Shown piece by piece: positions 23,677-32,926 of a stretch of DNA of 64,000 nt. Origin of the DNA: Pantoea rwandensis (GTDB taxonomy: Bacteria; Pseudomonadota; Gammaproteobacteria; Enterobacterales; Enterobacteriaceae); NCBI RefSeq assembly GCF_000759475.1, contig NZ_CP009454.1:4263608-4327607 (forward strand), in the 5' to 3' direction. The position numbers were made by a program, and so were the translations under genes. Position 1 is the first letter of the stretch. Each line of letters begins with the position of its first letter. The notes under the pieces are model-generated. The model made no database searches. It was not told the origin of the DNA and saw nothing but the letters and a program-made list of their open reading frames with translations.

Positions 23677-26100
23677 TCAGTTGCCCCCACTGGTTTCACG
23701 CCACTCAAGGTAGTCCATCTCATTCATAAATCCGGCCGCAGCCGCGTTACGTTCGATGCTCCACCGCGTTTCGCCCTCCTGAAGGAAAGGAAGCCAGTCG
23801 GAAGGGACAGCCCTTTCATGGGCTGGCTCAATGTCCTGCTCATAAAAGTCTTCCGTTTCGCCATCAGCCCCGAAATTTTCCGGAAAATCACGGGCAAACC
23901 ACTTTGCCCTGTTTTCCCACGCACGCATGGTCCAGGCGGCCAGCGTCTCTTCATCAGTATCTGTCTCATAAGCCAGGAACCTGACGATCTGGTCACTCAG
24001 CATGTCCTCCGTTACTTCAGGTAAAAGCGATAAATAATGCGTTTTTAAGGCATCCAGCCAGTGTTGCTCATCAGTATCCTGCCGCTCATTCGACATGTAT
24101 CCGGAATTTTCCTCATCTGATGCATACCATTCTTCAAAGGCCTGCTGCTCCCGCAACCGCTGAGCCTGGTTTTCACGGGTCTGCTCAATACCGGTGGCCA
24201 CAACGCTGTTCCAGTCAGTTTCAGCCGGAGCAGCCGGGGCCGAACCGTTCAGCAGCTGATTAAGCAGACTGAGCCGGGAATTATCTTCCGGCTCTGACGG
24301 TGCTTTGACAGCGTCTTCAATGCCTTCGCGGCTGATTACGCCGGGTAGACCCTTTTTCTCCCTCCCGGTGCTGGCCCGCTCTGTCAGATATCGCTCTCGC
24401 CAGGCCGTCCCGGTCGCGCGTTTACCCTCACCCTCCAGACTCGTGGTGTATTTCATCAGCCAGACATGCATGTAACGCTGGCGATCGGGCGCACACAGAA
24501 TGCTGATATCATGAAAGCGCTGATAAAAAGCCTCGTCGTGGCCACAGTCCATGCTGTCACCTTCGTGTGCCACCTCATGCTCCGTCAGGCTGAACAGGAG
24601 ACTGGCGGTCTGGAGCGCGTCGGATTTAAGCCGGCGCACGATATCGATGTTATAGGCAATATAAGTATCTCCGTCCGTCCACGCATCGGCAGACGTAGAC
24701 TCACCCAGAAGGATCTGAAAACGTTTGCCGCCATAAGAGCGTGACTGATAGCCAGACTCGCCCCCCGAGCACACGGCGGCATACTGGGCCAGGCACCAGC
24801 GCAGTGCTGTCCAGGCCCGACGCGTTTCCTTATCAAGCTGTTTTTCGCTGACCATCTGCGTGCGATCGATAAAGTTGGCGCTGAGGGTATCAAAATCAAC
24901 CAGCGCCAGGTCGGTCTGCCAGCCGGAACCCCATCGCTGTTGCCCGGGTAACTGTTCACGGAACGCCAGCAGGTTTGCGCGTACGCGGCTCAGGCACTCC
25001 ATGAATTCATCCGGTTCAAAGCAGCCGAAGCGGGCGAGTGTGACGGGGTGCACTACGGGCGCGATACCAGCCCGGGCAATAATTTCCCCGCGCGGAACAT
25101 CGCGTGCATACCGTGCGAGGGTAAAACAGTTTTTATCTGTTGCCGCCGGGTAATAGCGGCATTTGCGGACAAAGTGCTCAAGTGTGACGTGGCGTTTTCC
25201 GGGCAGGAGGGTGATGACCTCCTCACCGTTCATTAGCTTCTGGAGATCCCCCTCTCCTGCGAGCAGCGCGCGCGCCGTTTTCTCCCGTCGCGCTTCTGTT
25301 TTACGGTGCTTACCCTGATTGTCTGAGAAATCGGCGGCAAGCTCGCCAAACCTGGCGGCAACGACTTTCCAGACAGGGCAGGTCTTGCGGAGGATTTCAG
25401 TCCGCGAAACGTTCAGCGCAAGAGGCTTTTTGCTGACGATGAGGCCGCCGGTACCCCAGATATGGCCAGGGTCGTGACGCACCAGAACACCCTGATTGTA
25501 AATCGACAGGGCGCCGTCTTCCCGGAGACGATACCAGGCCACATCGTCCTCCGCGTCCCATGTCTCCCGTGCTGGCTGGCGTGAAATCAGGGTACCATTG
25601 AGGCATACCGAGACGGGGGTATAGCGTACCAGGTCACGTATTTCCTGAATGCACGACATACGCTCCTGGCTGCTCAGCGGTTCATACCATTCCCCGCGGA
25701 TACAGCAACCCGGCTCAGCCTCCGCAATTTCCTCCAGGTCGTAGTGATATCCCATTACACGGGTATCAACCGACATCTGCCAGCGCTGCGATCGCCAGAC
25801 TGTGCGGGCATGCGCCATAATCTGGCCGCGGCCCAGACGAAAGCGACCATAGGTCGCATCCCCTTCCTGATGCGGCGTGCCAAAACGGCCAAAGTAGCGC
25901 TTAACGCCATCATGTGAAGTAAATCCGCGACCGTCATCGCGGCAGGAGAAGCCCTCCTGGGAAATATCAACAGTGACAGCGCCGGCTGCGGCATCGACGC
26001 TGTTCATGATCAGTTCGATAACAGCTTTACCGATCGAACCGGCCTGACTGTAGATGATGTGGTGAATAATTTGCGGATCGAGTTCAAAGGGATAGCGCAT
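23677..26100 (-). CDS. GHKL (Hsp90-like) ATPase fused to an HExxH metallopeptidase-like region
   Basis: 807 residues. The N-terminal GHKL fold is clear: ELIMNSVDAAAG with Glu29, Asn33 and Asp36, then DDGRGF at 55-60, then GRFRLGRGQIMAHA as the G2-like box. Far downstream, SLTEHEVAHEGDSMDCGHDE gives His508-Glu509-x-x-His512 and a third possible ligand His521, a zinc metallopeptidase pattern. The tail is acidic with Trp-rich helices. Fusions of this kind occur on plasmids, but I know of no assigned function. It lies between two transfer operons on the minus strand. DNA repair, protein quality control or anti-phage roles are all conceivable. Confidence 0.7.
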   Translation of the reverse strand: MRYPFELDPQIIHHIIYSQAGSIGKAVIELIMNSVDAAAGAVTVDISQEGFSCRDDGRGFTSHDGVKRYFGRFGTPHQEGDATYGRFRLGRGQIMAHARTVWRSQRWQMSVDTRVMGYHYDLEEIAEAEPGCCIRGEWYEPLSSQERMSCIQEIRDLVRYTPVSVCLNGTLISRQPARETWDAEDDVAWYRLREDGALSIYNQGVLVRHDPGHIWGTGGLIVSKKPLALNVSRTEILRKTCPVWKVVAARFGELAADFSDNQGKHRKTEARREKTARALLAGEGDLQKLMNGEEVITLLPGKRHVTLEHFVRKCRYYPAATDKNCFTLARYARDVPRGEIIARAGIAPVVHPVTLARFGCFEPDEFMECLSRVRANLLAFREQLPGQQRWGSGWQTDLALVDFDTLSANFIDRTQMVSEKQLDKETRRAWTALRWCLAQYAAVCSGGESGYQSRSYGGKRFQILLGESTSADAWTDGDTYIAYNIDIVRRLKSDALQTASLLFSLTEHEVAHEGDSMDCGHDEAFYQRFHDISILCAPDRQRYMHVWLMKYTTSLEGEGKRATGTAWRERYLTERASTGREKKGLPGVISREGIEDAVKAPSEPEDNSRLSLLNQLLNGSAPAAPAETDWNSVVATGIEQTRENQAQRLREQQAFEEWYASDEENSGYMSNERQDTDEQHWLDALKTHYLSLLPEVTEDMLSDQIVRFLAYETDTDEETLAAWTMRAWENRAKWFARDFPENFGADGETEDFYEQDIEPAHERAVPSDWLPFLQEGETRWSIERNAAAAGFMNEMDYLEWRETSGGN

Positions 26101-26105
26101 TAACA

Positions 26106-26132
26106 GACTCCTTTTTATGGACTGAAGTCCAT
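26106..26132 (-). promoter_or_regulatory. Competing hairpins before the GHKL gene
   Basis: A perfect 7-bp stem (26117-26123 with 26126-26132) overlaps a second stem (26106-26111 with 26124-26129) that would cover the AGGAG ribosome site. The two exclude each other, as in the accessory-array leaders. Confidence 0.45.
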
Positions 26133-26229
26133 TTTCTGGTTATGCGCACAGGGTTAAATAAAGAACTGTGATTGCCATTGTGAAAGAATAGGTGGAACTG
26201 TTCAGACATGAGTCATGCCGGTGGAAAAA

Positions 26230-26463
26230 ATGGAACTGAAAGACACAATTGCTGAATCGCTGGAAAGCAGGGGCTTATGGCGACGAGCAGCCTATCGCTG
26301 GCTGACCGTGCTGGATAATATTACTGACGATGCCGCACGCGAGGCCATCATCCGCCGCAGAGAGCGCTGTCTGGGTCACGCCGCCAATCTGTCACCTGAC
26401 GGTCGGAGAAGCGAAACACGGCGACTTTATAAGATTCAGAGCCGGTATAATGACGGTTATTAA
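26230..26463 (+). CDS. PerC-family transcriptional regulator
   Basis: 77 residues from the ATG at 26230 (an ATG at 26215 is also in frame). The pattern AESLESRGLWRRAAYRWLTV followed by RRERCL is typical of the PerC family, small DNA-binding regulators carried by enterobacterial plasmids and phages. It is divergent from the GHKL gene. What it regulates is unknown. Confidence 0.75.
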   Translation: MELKDTIAESLESRGLWRRAAYRWLTVLDNITDDAAREAIIRRRERCLGHAANLSPDGRRSETRRLYKIQSRYNDGY

Positions 26464-26554
26464 GTCGTTGATGGATTTTTGTTAGTGCAGAGGTGTTCGT
26501 TATCGAGAAACAAAAAAGGCTCCATACGGAGCCTTTACAACCAGGATGGCTGGA

Positions 26555-26707
26555 TCAGAGAGGTTTTACTTTAAAAGCGCCTGCCTGTTCAGCTTTTGTC
26601 TTAACAGTCAGAAAACGCTTTAACATTTCAACCTTACCTGCATGTACAGCGGTATAGTCAATGCCACCCTTCTCATTGGTCCGGGTAGTGTTGCGTTCTA
26701 ATTGCAT
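26555..26707 (-). CDS. Small hypothetical protein
   Basis: 50 residues from the ATG at 26707 (MQLERNTTRTNEKGG), with AAGGAG upstream. It is basic and ends FKVKPL. It overlaps the end of the upstream gene by 35 bases, so translation may be coupled. No family is recognised. Confidence 0.5.
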   Translation of the reverse strand: MQLERNTTRTNEKGGIDYTAVHAGKVEMLKRFLTVKTKAEQAGAFKVKPL

Positions 26708-27218
26708 AGTATGCTCCTTGAGTTGTAAACAAGAACCCCATTTTTTCGGCATAACGCTTGATGTACCTGTCATAAACGCGCTGCAACTTTTCGTTGTCTG
26801 CGCCGAAAAAAATTAGCTCTATCTTTTCAGTGTCAGCGACACGGAAAATCATCTCGACTATCGTTTTATAAAGATAGTTTAGTTTATGTAAGTGAAGATC
26901 CAAGCCGCCAGCAGGTTTCCCGAAAGGGTTACCGTCGGCACACGGGTTCTCTTCAGTTGCACGATCATAAAAACTCACGACCTGTATGGAGAACAGGCTT
27001 GCTATCTCCTCTCCAATCATCTGATGCATCGTTTCAGCAGCAGCAGGATCAACAGATGGAGGCATGAACAGTAATCTAATCTCAATCCGCCGCTTTGAGC
27101 ATCCTGACAGGATGAACTCAATATCAACGTAGGCACCTTCCCCGAACCGGTCACCAAGTATGACCAAACCCTCAGAAAAATGCTTATGTTTAGATGCTTC
27201 CAGATTGTCTTCATGCAT
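26673..27218 (-). CDS. Hypothetical protein
   Basis: 181 residues from the ATG at 27218 (MHEDNLEASKHKHFSEG). It is soluble, with EGAYVDIEFILSGCSKRR and KIELIFFGADNEKLQRVYDR. No domain is recognised. Confidence 0.55.
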   Translation of the reverse strand: MHEDNLEASKHKHFSEGLVILGDRFGEGAYVDIEFILSGCSKRRIEIRLLFMPPSVDPAAAETMHQMIGEEIASLFSIQVVSFYDRATEENPCADGNPFGKPAGGLDLHLHKLNYLYKTIVEMIFRVADTEKIELIFFGADNEKLQRVYDRYIKRYAEKMGFLFTTQGAYYAIRTQHYPDQ

Positions 27219-27461
27219 GGTAGACAACCTGCAACGGATGACTGTGTTTAAGCAAGGTGGCTATAATACACACACCAGATGAAAAGTAATACACATTTTC
27301 TCCGCCGTTGTCATGACTGAGAGCATGTTGAAAAACATCCATGCTAATCGGTCCATAAATTGGAAAATCGGCGTAATCCTACAAAACTTTAAGAAAAAGT
27401 TACATTTTTATTATTAGTAAAATGCGTCCTGAAGCGGGCTCTATGCCGCCCGCCCCCGCAG

Positions 27462-27510
27462 CCTGCCTGACGGCCCGACAGCAAAAGTCGCTGTCTGACC
27501 GTCAGGCAGG
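27462..27510 (-). terminator. Long GC-rich hairpin after the mating-pair operon
   Basis: Outer arms of 12 bp (27462-27473 with 27499-27510) and inner arms of 6 bp (27477-27482 with 27490-27495) are all perfect. It begins 6 bases after the last stop of the operon. No T-run follows. A second smaller GCGGGC/GCCCGC stem lies next to it. It may be an RNA-stabilising 3' end. Confidence 0.6.
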
Positions 27511-27516
27511 GCCAGT

Positions 27517-27921
27517 TTAATTACATACTACTCCGCCTGTTACCCTGTCTATCTCCTTCAATACCCACAGCAGGTCGGTGGCATCCGGCACGCAGATATT
27601 CCAGCGCAGGCTGGCCCCGAACTCTGCCTCATTGGGCCATAAAGTATTACCCGTAACGGTAATCAGAATATCGAGCGTTTTCTCCTGAGCATCAGCCAGA
27701 TGAACCGCTACGCAGCTGCGACGGCCTACCCGGTGGGGATACACCGAAAGCAGTACCGGTTTGTCCAGGCGGTTAATGATTTCCCGCTGCAGTAAATCCA
27801 GCGACACGCTGTCAGCCTGCCCGATTGAGGCCTTCCCCTGAGGCGGAACGTTAAAAATGACAGAAGCGATCAGAGCCTTGTCCGGTACGACCATTGGCGG
27901 TGCCATAGTCAGTTTTTTCAT
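27517..27921 (-). CDS. Hypothetical protein at the end of the mating-pair operon
   Basis: 134 residues, soluble, starting MKKLTMAPPMVVPDKALIAS. It lies 11 bases after the TraC ATPase gene, so it is in the operon. No family is recognised. Confidence 0.6.
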   Translation of the reverse strand: MKKLTMAPPMVVPDKALIASVIFNVPPQGKASIGQADSVSLDLLQREIINRLDKPVLLSVYPHRVGRRSCVAVHLADAQEKTLDILITVTGNTLWPNEAEFGASLRWNICVPDATDLLWVLKEIDRVTGGVVCN

Positions 27922-27932
27922 GAATTCCCCTG

Positions 27933-30731
27933 TCAGATACTCAGTCCGCGATTTTCATCAAGTCGGCGCGCAACATGAAACGCAGCCTCAAGTTCACTGC
28001 AATTTAATTCGTTCATGATTTGCCGTCTCTCGGCTTTTTCCGGTTTTTCGGTCATCCCTAAAGCCAGATACAGACTGGGCGGAACTGCACGGAACAGGGC
28101 CTGGACTTTTTCTGAAAGAATGACCCCTTCGGTATATTTTCGCGGCACCTTGGTGGCAGATAGCAGCATGACACGCTGTTCATCCGTGAGCGTCTTGAAA
28201 CGGGCAATCTGCTCCACTTCCTGCGGAGGCATCACCAGACAAATCCACCACTCTGCCATATTCAGCATCTTTTTAGCCGTGTCCGGGAAATCCTCAAGGT
28301 TCTGGGTGAATATCCAGAGCCATGTGCCCAGCTTTCGCCACATTTTGGCAATTTTAGTCGCATAAGGACCTAGCAGTGGGTTCGTGGTCACAATATGCCC
28401 CTCATCGATGGGCACAATAATATCCCTGTCGCTGTACTGGTCACGCTCGGCGATATTGTTGATGGTGTTCAGCAGGGAAATAACGGCTACCGCCATTTGT
28501 GCTTCATAGCCCTCACGGGCCAGCGTCCCCAGGTCAACGATCGTCACATCCGCCTCTGGCCACGGGGTGCCAGGACGGTTGAAAAGTTCACCTTCAAATC
28601 CTTCCGTGAACATCCGCAGCGCCTCTGACATCTCCTCCGCGCGCGACCGACGCGCAGCGGTGCGTTTTTCGCGGCCGTCTTCACCGTGGCTGATGTCCCG
28701 GGCAATATTCTGCAGTGCAAACATCAGGTCTTCAGGCAACATCTGCCGGTCTTCATTGTACGCGGTTCTGGCCGCAATCATGATGGCCTCACGGATCATG
28801 CCGCGGTCTGCGCGCGTTAACCTGGATTCTTCCGCAGCTTCTCCACCGGTAATCATCAGCCGGGCGGCAATTTCCATCTCACCCAGCACATCCCGCTCTT
28901 CATCTTTATCTTCATCATCATCAATATCAGGAAGCGCATCTTCACTGATGATGAGCGCGTCCGGTTTCACCTGCATCAGCAGATGAGAATCTCCGAACGG
29001 CGCAAGCGAGATAACTTTTCCGGGCTTGATGCTCACCCGGTGAACGCTGAGGCCGAGAGACGCGCAGTAATCACCAAAAAGTCCGAAGCTGTTGCCCGCT
29101 TCAATCAGAAAAATACGGGGGCGATAAATGGCCATCATCTGCGCAAGCTTAACGAGTGCCGTTGCAGACTTACCTGCACCGGTGGGCCCGAACAGCATCA
29201 GGTGGGCATTCTGCGTACGGTCATTCCTGTTGAGTGGGTCGACCGAAAGCGGTCCGCCTCCCCGGTTAAAGAACGTGAAGCCGGGGTTGCCGGTGCCGGT
29301 GTCTCGTCCATACACCGGTACCAGACAGGCAAAATGCTGCACGAACATCAGCCGGGTATACCAGTTGTGACGATCCTGCGCCGGATTGAAGCACATGGGT
29401 AAGGCGCGCATATAGGTACTCAAAGGACCGATATCATGCTCAGGGTTTACAGGTTCCAGCCCGCAGTTAAGCAGCTTGCTGCTGAGATCGAGATAGCGCC
29501 GATCAAGTGAAGGCAGATCCCGCGCTTTGATAAGCAGCGTAACGGCGGCGCGATAAAGCTTATGTTTATTGCCCAGGTAGGTACGTGCCGTGGCGGCGTC
29601 TTCACGCGCGCGAAGGGAATCCACGTTTTCACCCATTGAATCGCGGCTCAGGCGGGCAAATGTTTCCTCCAGTTTATCCTGCGGATGGATCACCAGCGTC
29701 AGGGTCAGCACCGTCCCCTCCGGCAGCAGATCCATGATGGCATTGATATTATCACCACGTTTTACCTCTCCGGTCAGATGTCCGGTGGAAGGGGCGTTGC
29801 GCAGTCTGGCAACGGGGACGGCCTTGTGCGCCACATCATCGAACCACCATACGCCTTTCTCCCCGTCGCTGCGGGGGCGGGTAAACCACAGGCTTTCACT
29901 GAAATCATTCAGCAACGGCAGCTCGCCGGGCGCATCGTCGGTGTGTTTTGCGCAGCGGTACAGCGTGGCCTTGTCTACCCATTTCGGATCCGGATTGAAC
30001 CAGCGCAGTAGCCAGCTGTGGATCTGCTCTCCATTCTGACGCTGACACCGAATTCCGGCGCCACTCAGTGCGGAAGTCAGTCGATCGCATACCTGTTTGA
30101 GCAGTACTTCAGGCGCCATCGGGTCACGGTATGGAGATTCAACCCAGCGGTAGATCACCATTCGGGTTCGCCTGATCTGACCGCGCCAGGGCGCACCGGT
30201 CACCGCATCATCTACGAAGAGTCCCTTTTCACTGGCCACGTTCTGCAAATGACGGGCCTGCTCGCTGAGCCAGGCTTCCGTAAATGCGGTTCCCTGCGCA
30301 CCAGGTTTGACATAACCCCGGATATTATCCATGTAGGCAGTCAAATCTGATTCATCCTGGCAATAGAACTGGACTACCCACTGATGGGCATCCAGCTCCG
30401 GGAGACTGTCCTGCAGGGCGTTTTCCACCACGTCGCGAATTTCGTCGAGTCGCGAATCCGGACGCCCCTCGGTTCCGACCGGAATGATTTCGTAAACGGC
30501 GCCTACCGAAACGCCGTCATCGAGGAGGATGCACTCGTGCGCCGGGAGATATTCTCCCCATGGGATGTGATCGATAATGGACGGGGTTGTACTGTACAGG
30601 GTCGCTTCATCACGGCGGGTCAGACGTCCTTCGCGGGTCAGCGGCTCATGTCCGTTAACAGAAAACGGGCCGTCACCGTACTGGTGCGGTGCCTCAGCTT
30701 CCGCCCTGCGGCGGAAAAGTGAAAAAGCCAT
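27933..30731 (-). CDS. traC: VirB4/TraC-type conjugation ATPase (TIGR03744, PFL_4706)
   Basis: 932 residues, normal for the family. The Walker A motif MLFGPTGAGKSATALVKLAQ is near the middle, and the Walker B-like IIVPIDEGHIVTTNPLL follows about 230 residues later. The N-terminal TraC domain starts MAFSLFRRRAEAEAPHQYGD. These ATPases power assembly of the type IV secretion channel at the inner membrane. The start overlaps the lipoprotein gene stop by a base, so translation is coupled. Confidence 0.92.
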   Translation of the reverse strand: MAFSLFRRRAEAEAPHQYGDGPFSVNGHEPLTREGRLTRRDEATLYSTTPSIIDHIPWGEYLPAHECILLDDGVSVGAVYEIIPVGTEGRPDSRLDEIRDVVENALQDSLPELDAHQWVVQFYCQDESDLTAYMDNIRGYVKPGAQGTAFTEAWLSEQARHLQNVASEKGLFVDDAVTGAPWRGQIRRTRMVIYRWVESPYRDPMAPEVLLKQVCDRLTSALSGAGIRCQRQNGEQIHSWLLRWFNPDPKWVDKATLYRCAKHTDDAPGELPLLNDFSESLWFTRPRSDGEKGVWWFDDVAHKAVPVARLRNAPSTGHLTGEVKRGDNINAIMDLLPEGTVLTLTLVIHPQDKLEETFARLSRDSMGENVDSLRAREDAATARTYLGNKHKLYRAAVTLLIKARDLPSLDRRYLDLSSKLLNCGLEPVNPEHDIGPLSTYMRALPMCFNPAQDRHNWYTRLMFVQHFACLVPVYGRDTGTGNPGFTFFNRGGGPLSVDPLNRNDRTQNAHLMLFGPTGAGKSATALVKLAQMMAIYRPRIFLIEAGNSFGLFGDYCASLGLSVHRVSIKPGKVISLAPFGDSHLLMQVKPDALIISEDALPDIDDDEDKDEERDVLGEMEIAARLMITGGEAAEESRLTRADRGMIREAIMIAARTAYNEDRQMLPEDLMFALQNIARDISHGEDGREKRTAARRSRAEEMSEALRMFTEGFEGELFNRPGTPWPEADVTIVDLGTLAREGYEAQMAVAVISLLNTINNIAERDQYSDRDIIVPIDEGHIVTTNPLLGPYATKIAKMWRKLGTWLWIFTQNLEDFPDTAKKMLNMAEWWICLVMPPQEVEQIARFKTLTDEQRVMLLSATKVPRKYTEGVILSEKVQALFRAVPPSLYLALGMTEKPEKAERRQIMNELNCSELEAAFHVARRLDENRGLSI

Positions 30732-31147
30732 TACAAATCCTCCGTGCGCTCGCCGGGCAACGCGTACTGTACCTGGCTGTAAAAAGGAAAGACGGTGCTG
30801 TAACCGGGCACCGGCGTATTGCCCTCAGCGAGATGCGGGAAGACGTACATCACCATGTCGGGATTAGGCAGGCGAGGAAACGTCTGCTGGATTTCGTTTT
30901 CCTGCGTGCGGCTGTAACTTTCACGAATCTGCTGAGCGATCGTCCGCTCAGAGTCCGTCACGGGCCGGCGCAGGGTGGTACGACTTTCTCCCGTGGCGTG
31001 GGAGGCGGAGGCGCCATCGTTCCACAGCTCGAGCATAGAGCTGTCACCGGGCGGCAGCATCTCATCCTTTGACGTGCTGCAGCCGGCCAGCAGAAGGGGC
31101 AGCAAAAATATCAGAGGTAACATACGGTGGTATTTAGCGGTTTGCAT
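30731..31147 (-). CDS. Conjugative transfer lipoprotein (TIGR03751)
   Basis: 138 residues with lipobox LLAGC (cysteine near residue 23). The mature part contains PPGDSSMLELWNDG and FPRLPNPDMVMYVFPHLAEG, as in the TIGR03751 lipoproteins of ICE transfer regions, which probably take the VirB7/TraV place at the outer membrane. AGGAAG precedes the ATG, and the gene overlaps the upstream small gene by 14 bases. Confidence 0.8.
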   Translation of the reverse strand: MQTAKYHRMLPLIFLLPLLLAGCSTSKDEMLPPGDSSMLELWNDGASASHATGESRTTLRRPVTDSERTIAQQIRESYSRTQENEIQQTFPRLPNPDMVMYVFPHLAEGNTPVPGYSTVFPFYSQVQYALPGERTEDL

Positions 31148-31394
31148 GGTCTTCCTCCGTTGTTTCAGCCCCGGTTATCACGGCAGACACCTGCATCACC
31201 CGTCCATCCGGAAGGTAATAACGCACATCTTTGCGTTCCCGTGCCAGTTTCTGACCTACCGCGAAAATGGCGCAGTCCGTCACATCGTGGTGAATCCCCT
31301 CCCACTTTCCGTTGTCTTTGCGGACAAAGCCCGCATAAAGTCTTCCACCGAGTGGGGTATACCCCACCCTGTATTCTAAATGGGTGTTTTGCAT
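31134..31394 (-). CDS. Small hypothetical protein in the mating-pair operon
   Basis: 86 residues (MQNTHLEYRVGYTPLGGRLY at the start), soluble, with RYYLPDGRVMQVSAVI. It overlaps the lipoprotein gene, which suggests coupling. No family is recognised. Confidence 0.55.
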   Translation of the reverse strand: MQNTHLEYRVGYTPLGGRLYAGFVRKDNGKWEGIHHDVTDCAIFAVGQKLARERKDVRYYLPDGRVMQVSAVITGAETTEEDHANR

Positions 31395-31405
31395 TGAATT
31401 CCCCG

Positions 31406-32926
31406 TCAGTCCATTCCTGTGCCATTACCGGCAAGGCTGAAGTCATATTTAACCTTGCGGCCTTTTTCTTCATAATCGATGGCCAGCTGGCGCGTGATAT
31501 GTAAAGCGACCTTCTGACCAGGTGGGACATAGATGGCGTCGAAGGTCTGTCCGTAGCGGGCTTTAACCCAGTCGATCGTTTCCCTCATACCGCCTGAGAG
31601 CGCTTTGCCCAGCACGGCCTGACCGGCATCACCGGTGAGAGACGAAGTCACGCCACCGTAGGCGTTGGTCTGGGTGGTATTCTGGTTCTGCGCAAATGCG
31701 TCCCCCGCAGCTCCCGCGGCGGCAAGCCCTGCGATGGTCGGCAGGTAGGTTGAGGCGTTGCTTTTACGCGTACCGGAGATGCATGGAATACCGTTATCGT
31801 CTGAAAGCCATCCGATGCTGCTGTTATTGCCGTTCGCGTTACCACTGTTCTGGGTGCCGCCACTGTTCTGGCCATCGGGAGAAGGCAGCGTTCTGACGGT
31901 ACCGTCGGTAAAGACAAACGTAATGCTGGTAATGGAGCCGCGCACGCAGGACAGCGTCCAGTCACCAGTGGCGGTCCCGGATACAATAGCGCCCTGCACG
32001 TCGGGCAGTTCGATGCCATTAGCCGTCAGGTTGTCTTTACCAATCATGACTTTAAAGGGATAGGGATCCGTGACTTTGCCATCAATCGGAATACGCCCCA
32101 GGAGTGCTGTCATCGCGCGGCTCCCGACCAGCGTTGAGTTCTCCGGTAGCGTATAGACTGGATCGGTGGCCTTTTGTGCATCAGTGAGTTGAGTCTGCAC
32201 CGCTGCGGCAGTATTGCCGGCAGCCTGTTTTCCCGCCTGACCCACATCACCAAACGATGTGGCAAACGAGAAACCCGTTGCGTTATTTTTATTGGTTTCA
32301 GTTACTGCCTTTCCGCTGGCATCAACGGCAATACCGTCTTTAGGTTCTACCCACTGCAAACCGTCTGGAGAAGGGGTGCTTGCTGCACCGGGATTGAGTC
32401 CATTGTCGTAACCCAGCCCTATCGGTATGTCACCGCCCGGACCGCTGCTTTTTGCACCTGCATTTGTACCGGCCCCACCGTCCTGCAGCTGATCCATGAG
32501 CTGCTTAACCTGCGTTCCGAGATCGTTAACCTGCGCGCTGAGCTGAAGGCGCTTCTGTGCCTCTTCAGCGCGAACATTGCTGACAACCTGATTAATTTGC
32601 GCATCAACGTTGCCGTTAGTGGTTTTGAGCGCCTTGTTTTCGTCACTGAGTTTTTTATTGTCATCAGCAAGTGTGTCCAGGCGATCCTGTACTTTACGGA
32701 AGTTGCCCACCACCGTGCGCAGCGTATCCTGCGGCGTATCACCTTCAATACCGAGCGTTTTAAGGTCTTCTGGTGACAGGTCTTTCAGTGCAGCATTCGT
32801 TGGTGCGTGTGAACCGGTGGAGGGCTGGCCACCGCCTGAGCAGGATTTCACGCCGACGACAATGGCGCTGGCCAGCACCACCGGCACAGCGACCCTGACA
32901 ATGAGATTAGAGGAAGGTGCTTTCAT
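31406..32926 (-). CDS. traB: TraB/VirB10-like protein (TIGR03752, PFL_4705)
   Basis: 506 residues. It has an N-terminal membrane anchor (LIVRVAVPVVLASAIVVGVK), then a coiled coil rich in Lys/Glu (DDNKKLSDENKALKTTNG), then a C-terminal domain with KVMIGKDNLTANGIELPDVQ and IYVPPGQKVALHITRQ. VirB10-like proteins span from inner to outer membrane in the transfer channel. Its start shares one base with the preceding gene's stop (ATGA type). Confidence 0.85.
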   Translation of the reverse strand: MKAPSSNLIVRVAVPVVLASAIVVGVKSCSGGGQPSTGSHAPTNAALKDLSPEDLKTLGIEGDTPQDTLRTVVGNFRKVQDRLDTLADDNKKLSDENKALKTTNGNVDAQINQVVSNVRAEEAQKRLQLSAQVNDLGTQVKQLMDQLQDGGAGTNAGAKSSGPGGDIPIGLGYDNGLNPGAASTPSPDGLQWVEPKDGIAVDASGKAVTETNKNNATGFSFATSFGDVGQAGKQAAGNTAAAVQTQLTDAQKATDPVYTLPENSTLVGSRAMTALLGRIPIDGKVTDPYPFKVMIGKDNLTANGIELPDVQGAIVSGTATGDWTLSCVRGSITSITFVFTDGTVRTLPSPDGQNSGGTQNSGNANGNNSSIGWLSDDNGIPCISGTRKSNASTYLPTIAGLAAAGAAGDAFAQNQNTTQTNAYGGVTSSLTGDAGQAVLGKALSGGMRETIDWVKARYGQTFDAIYVPPGQKVALHITRQLAIDYEEKGRKVKYDFSLAGNGTGMD

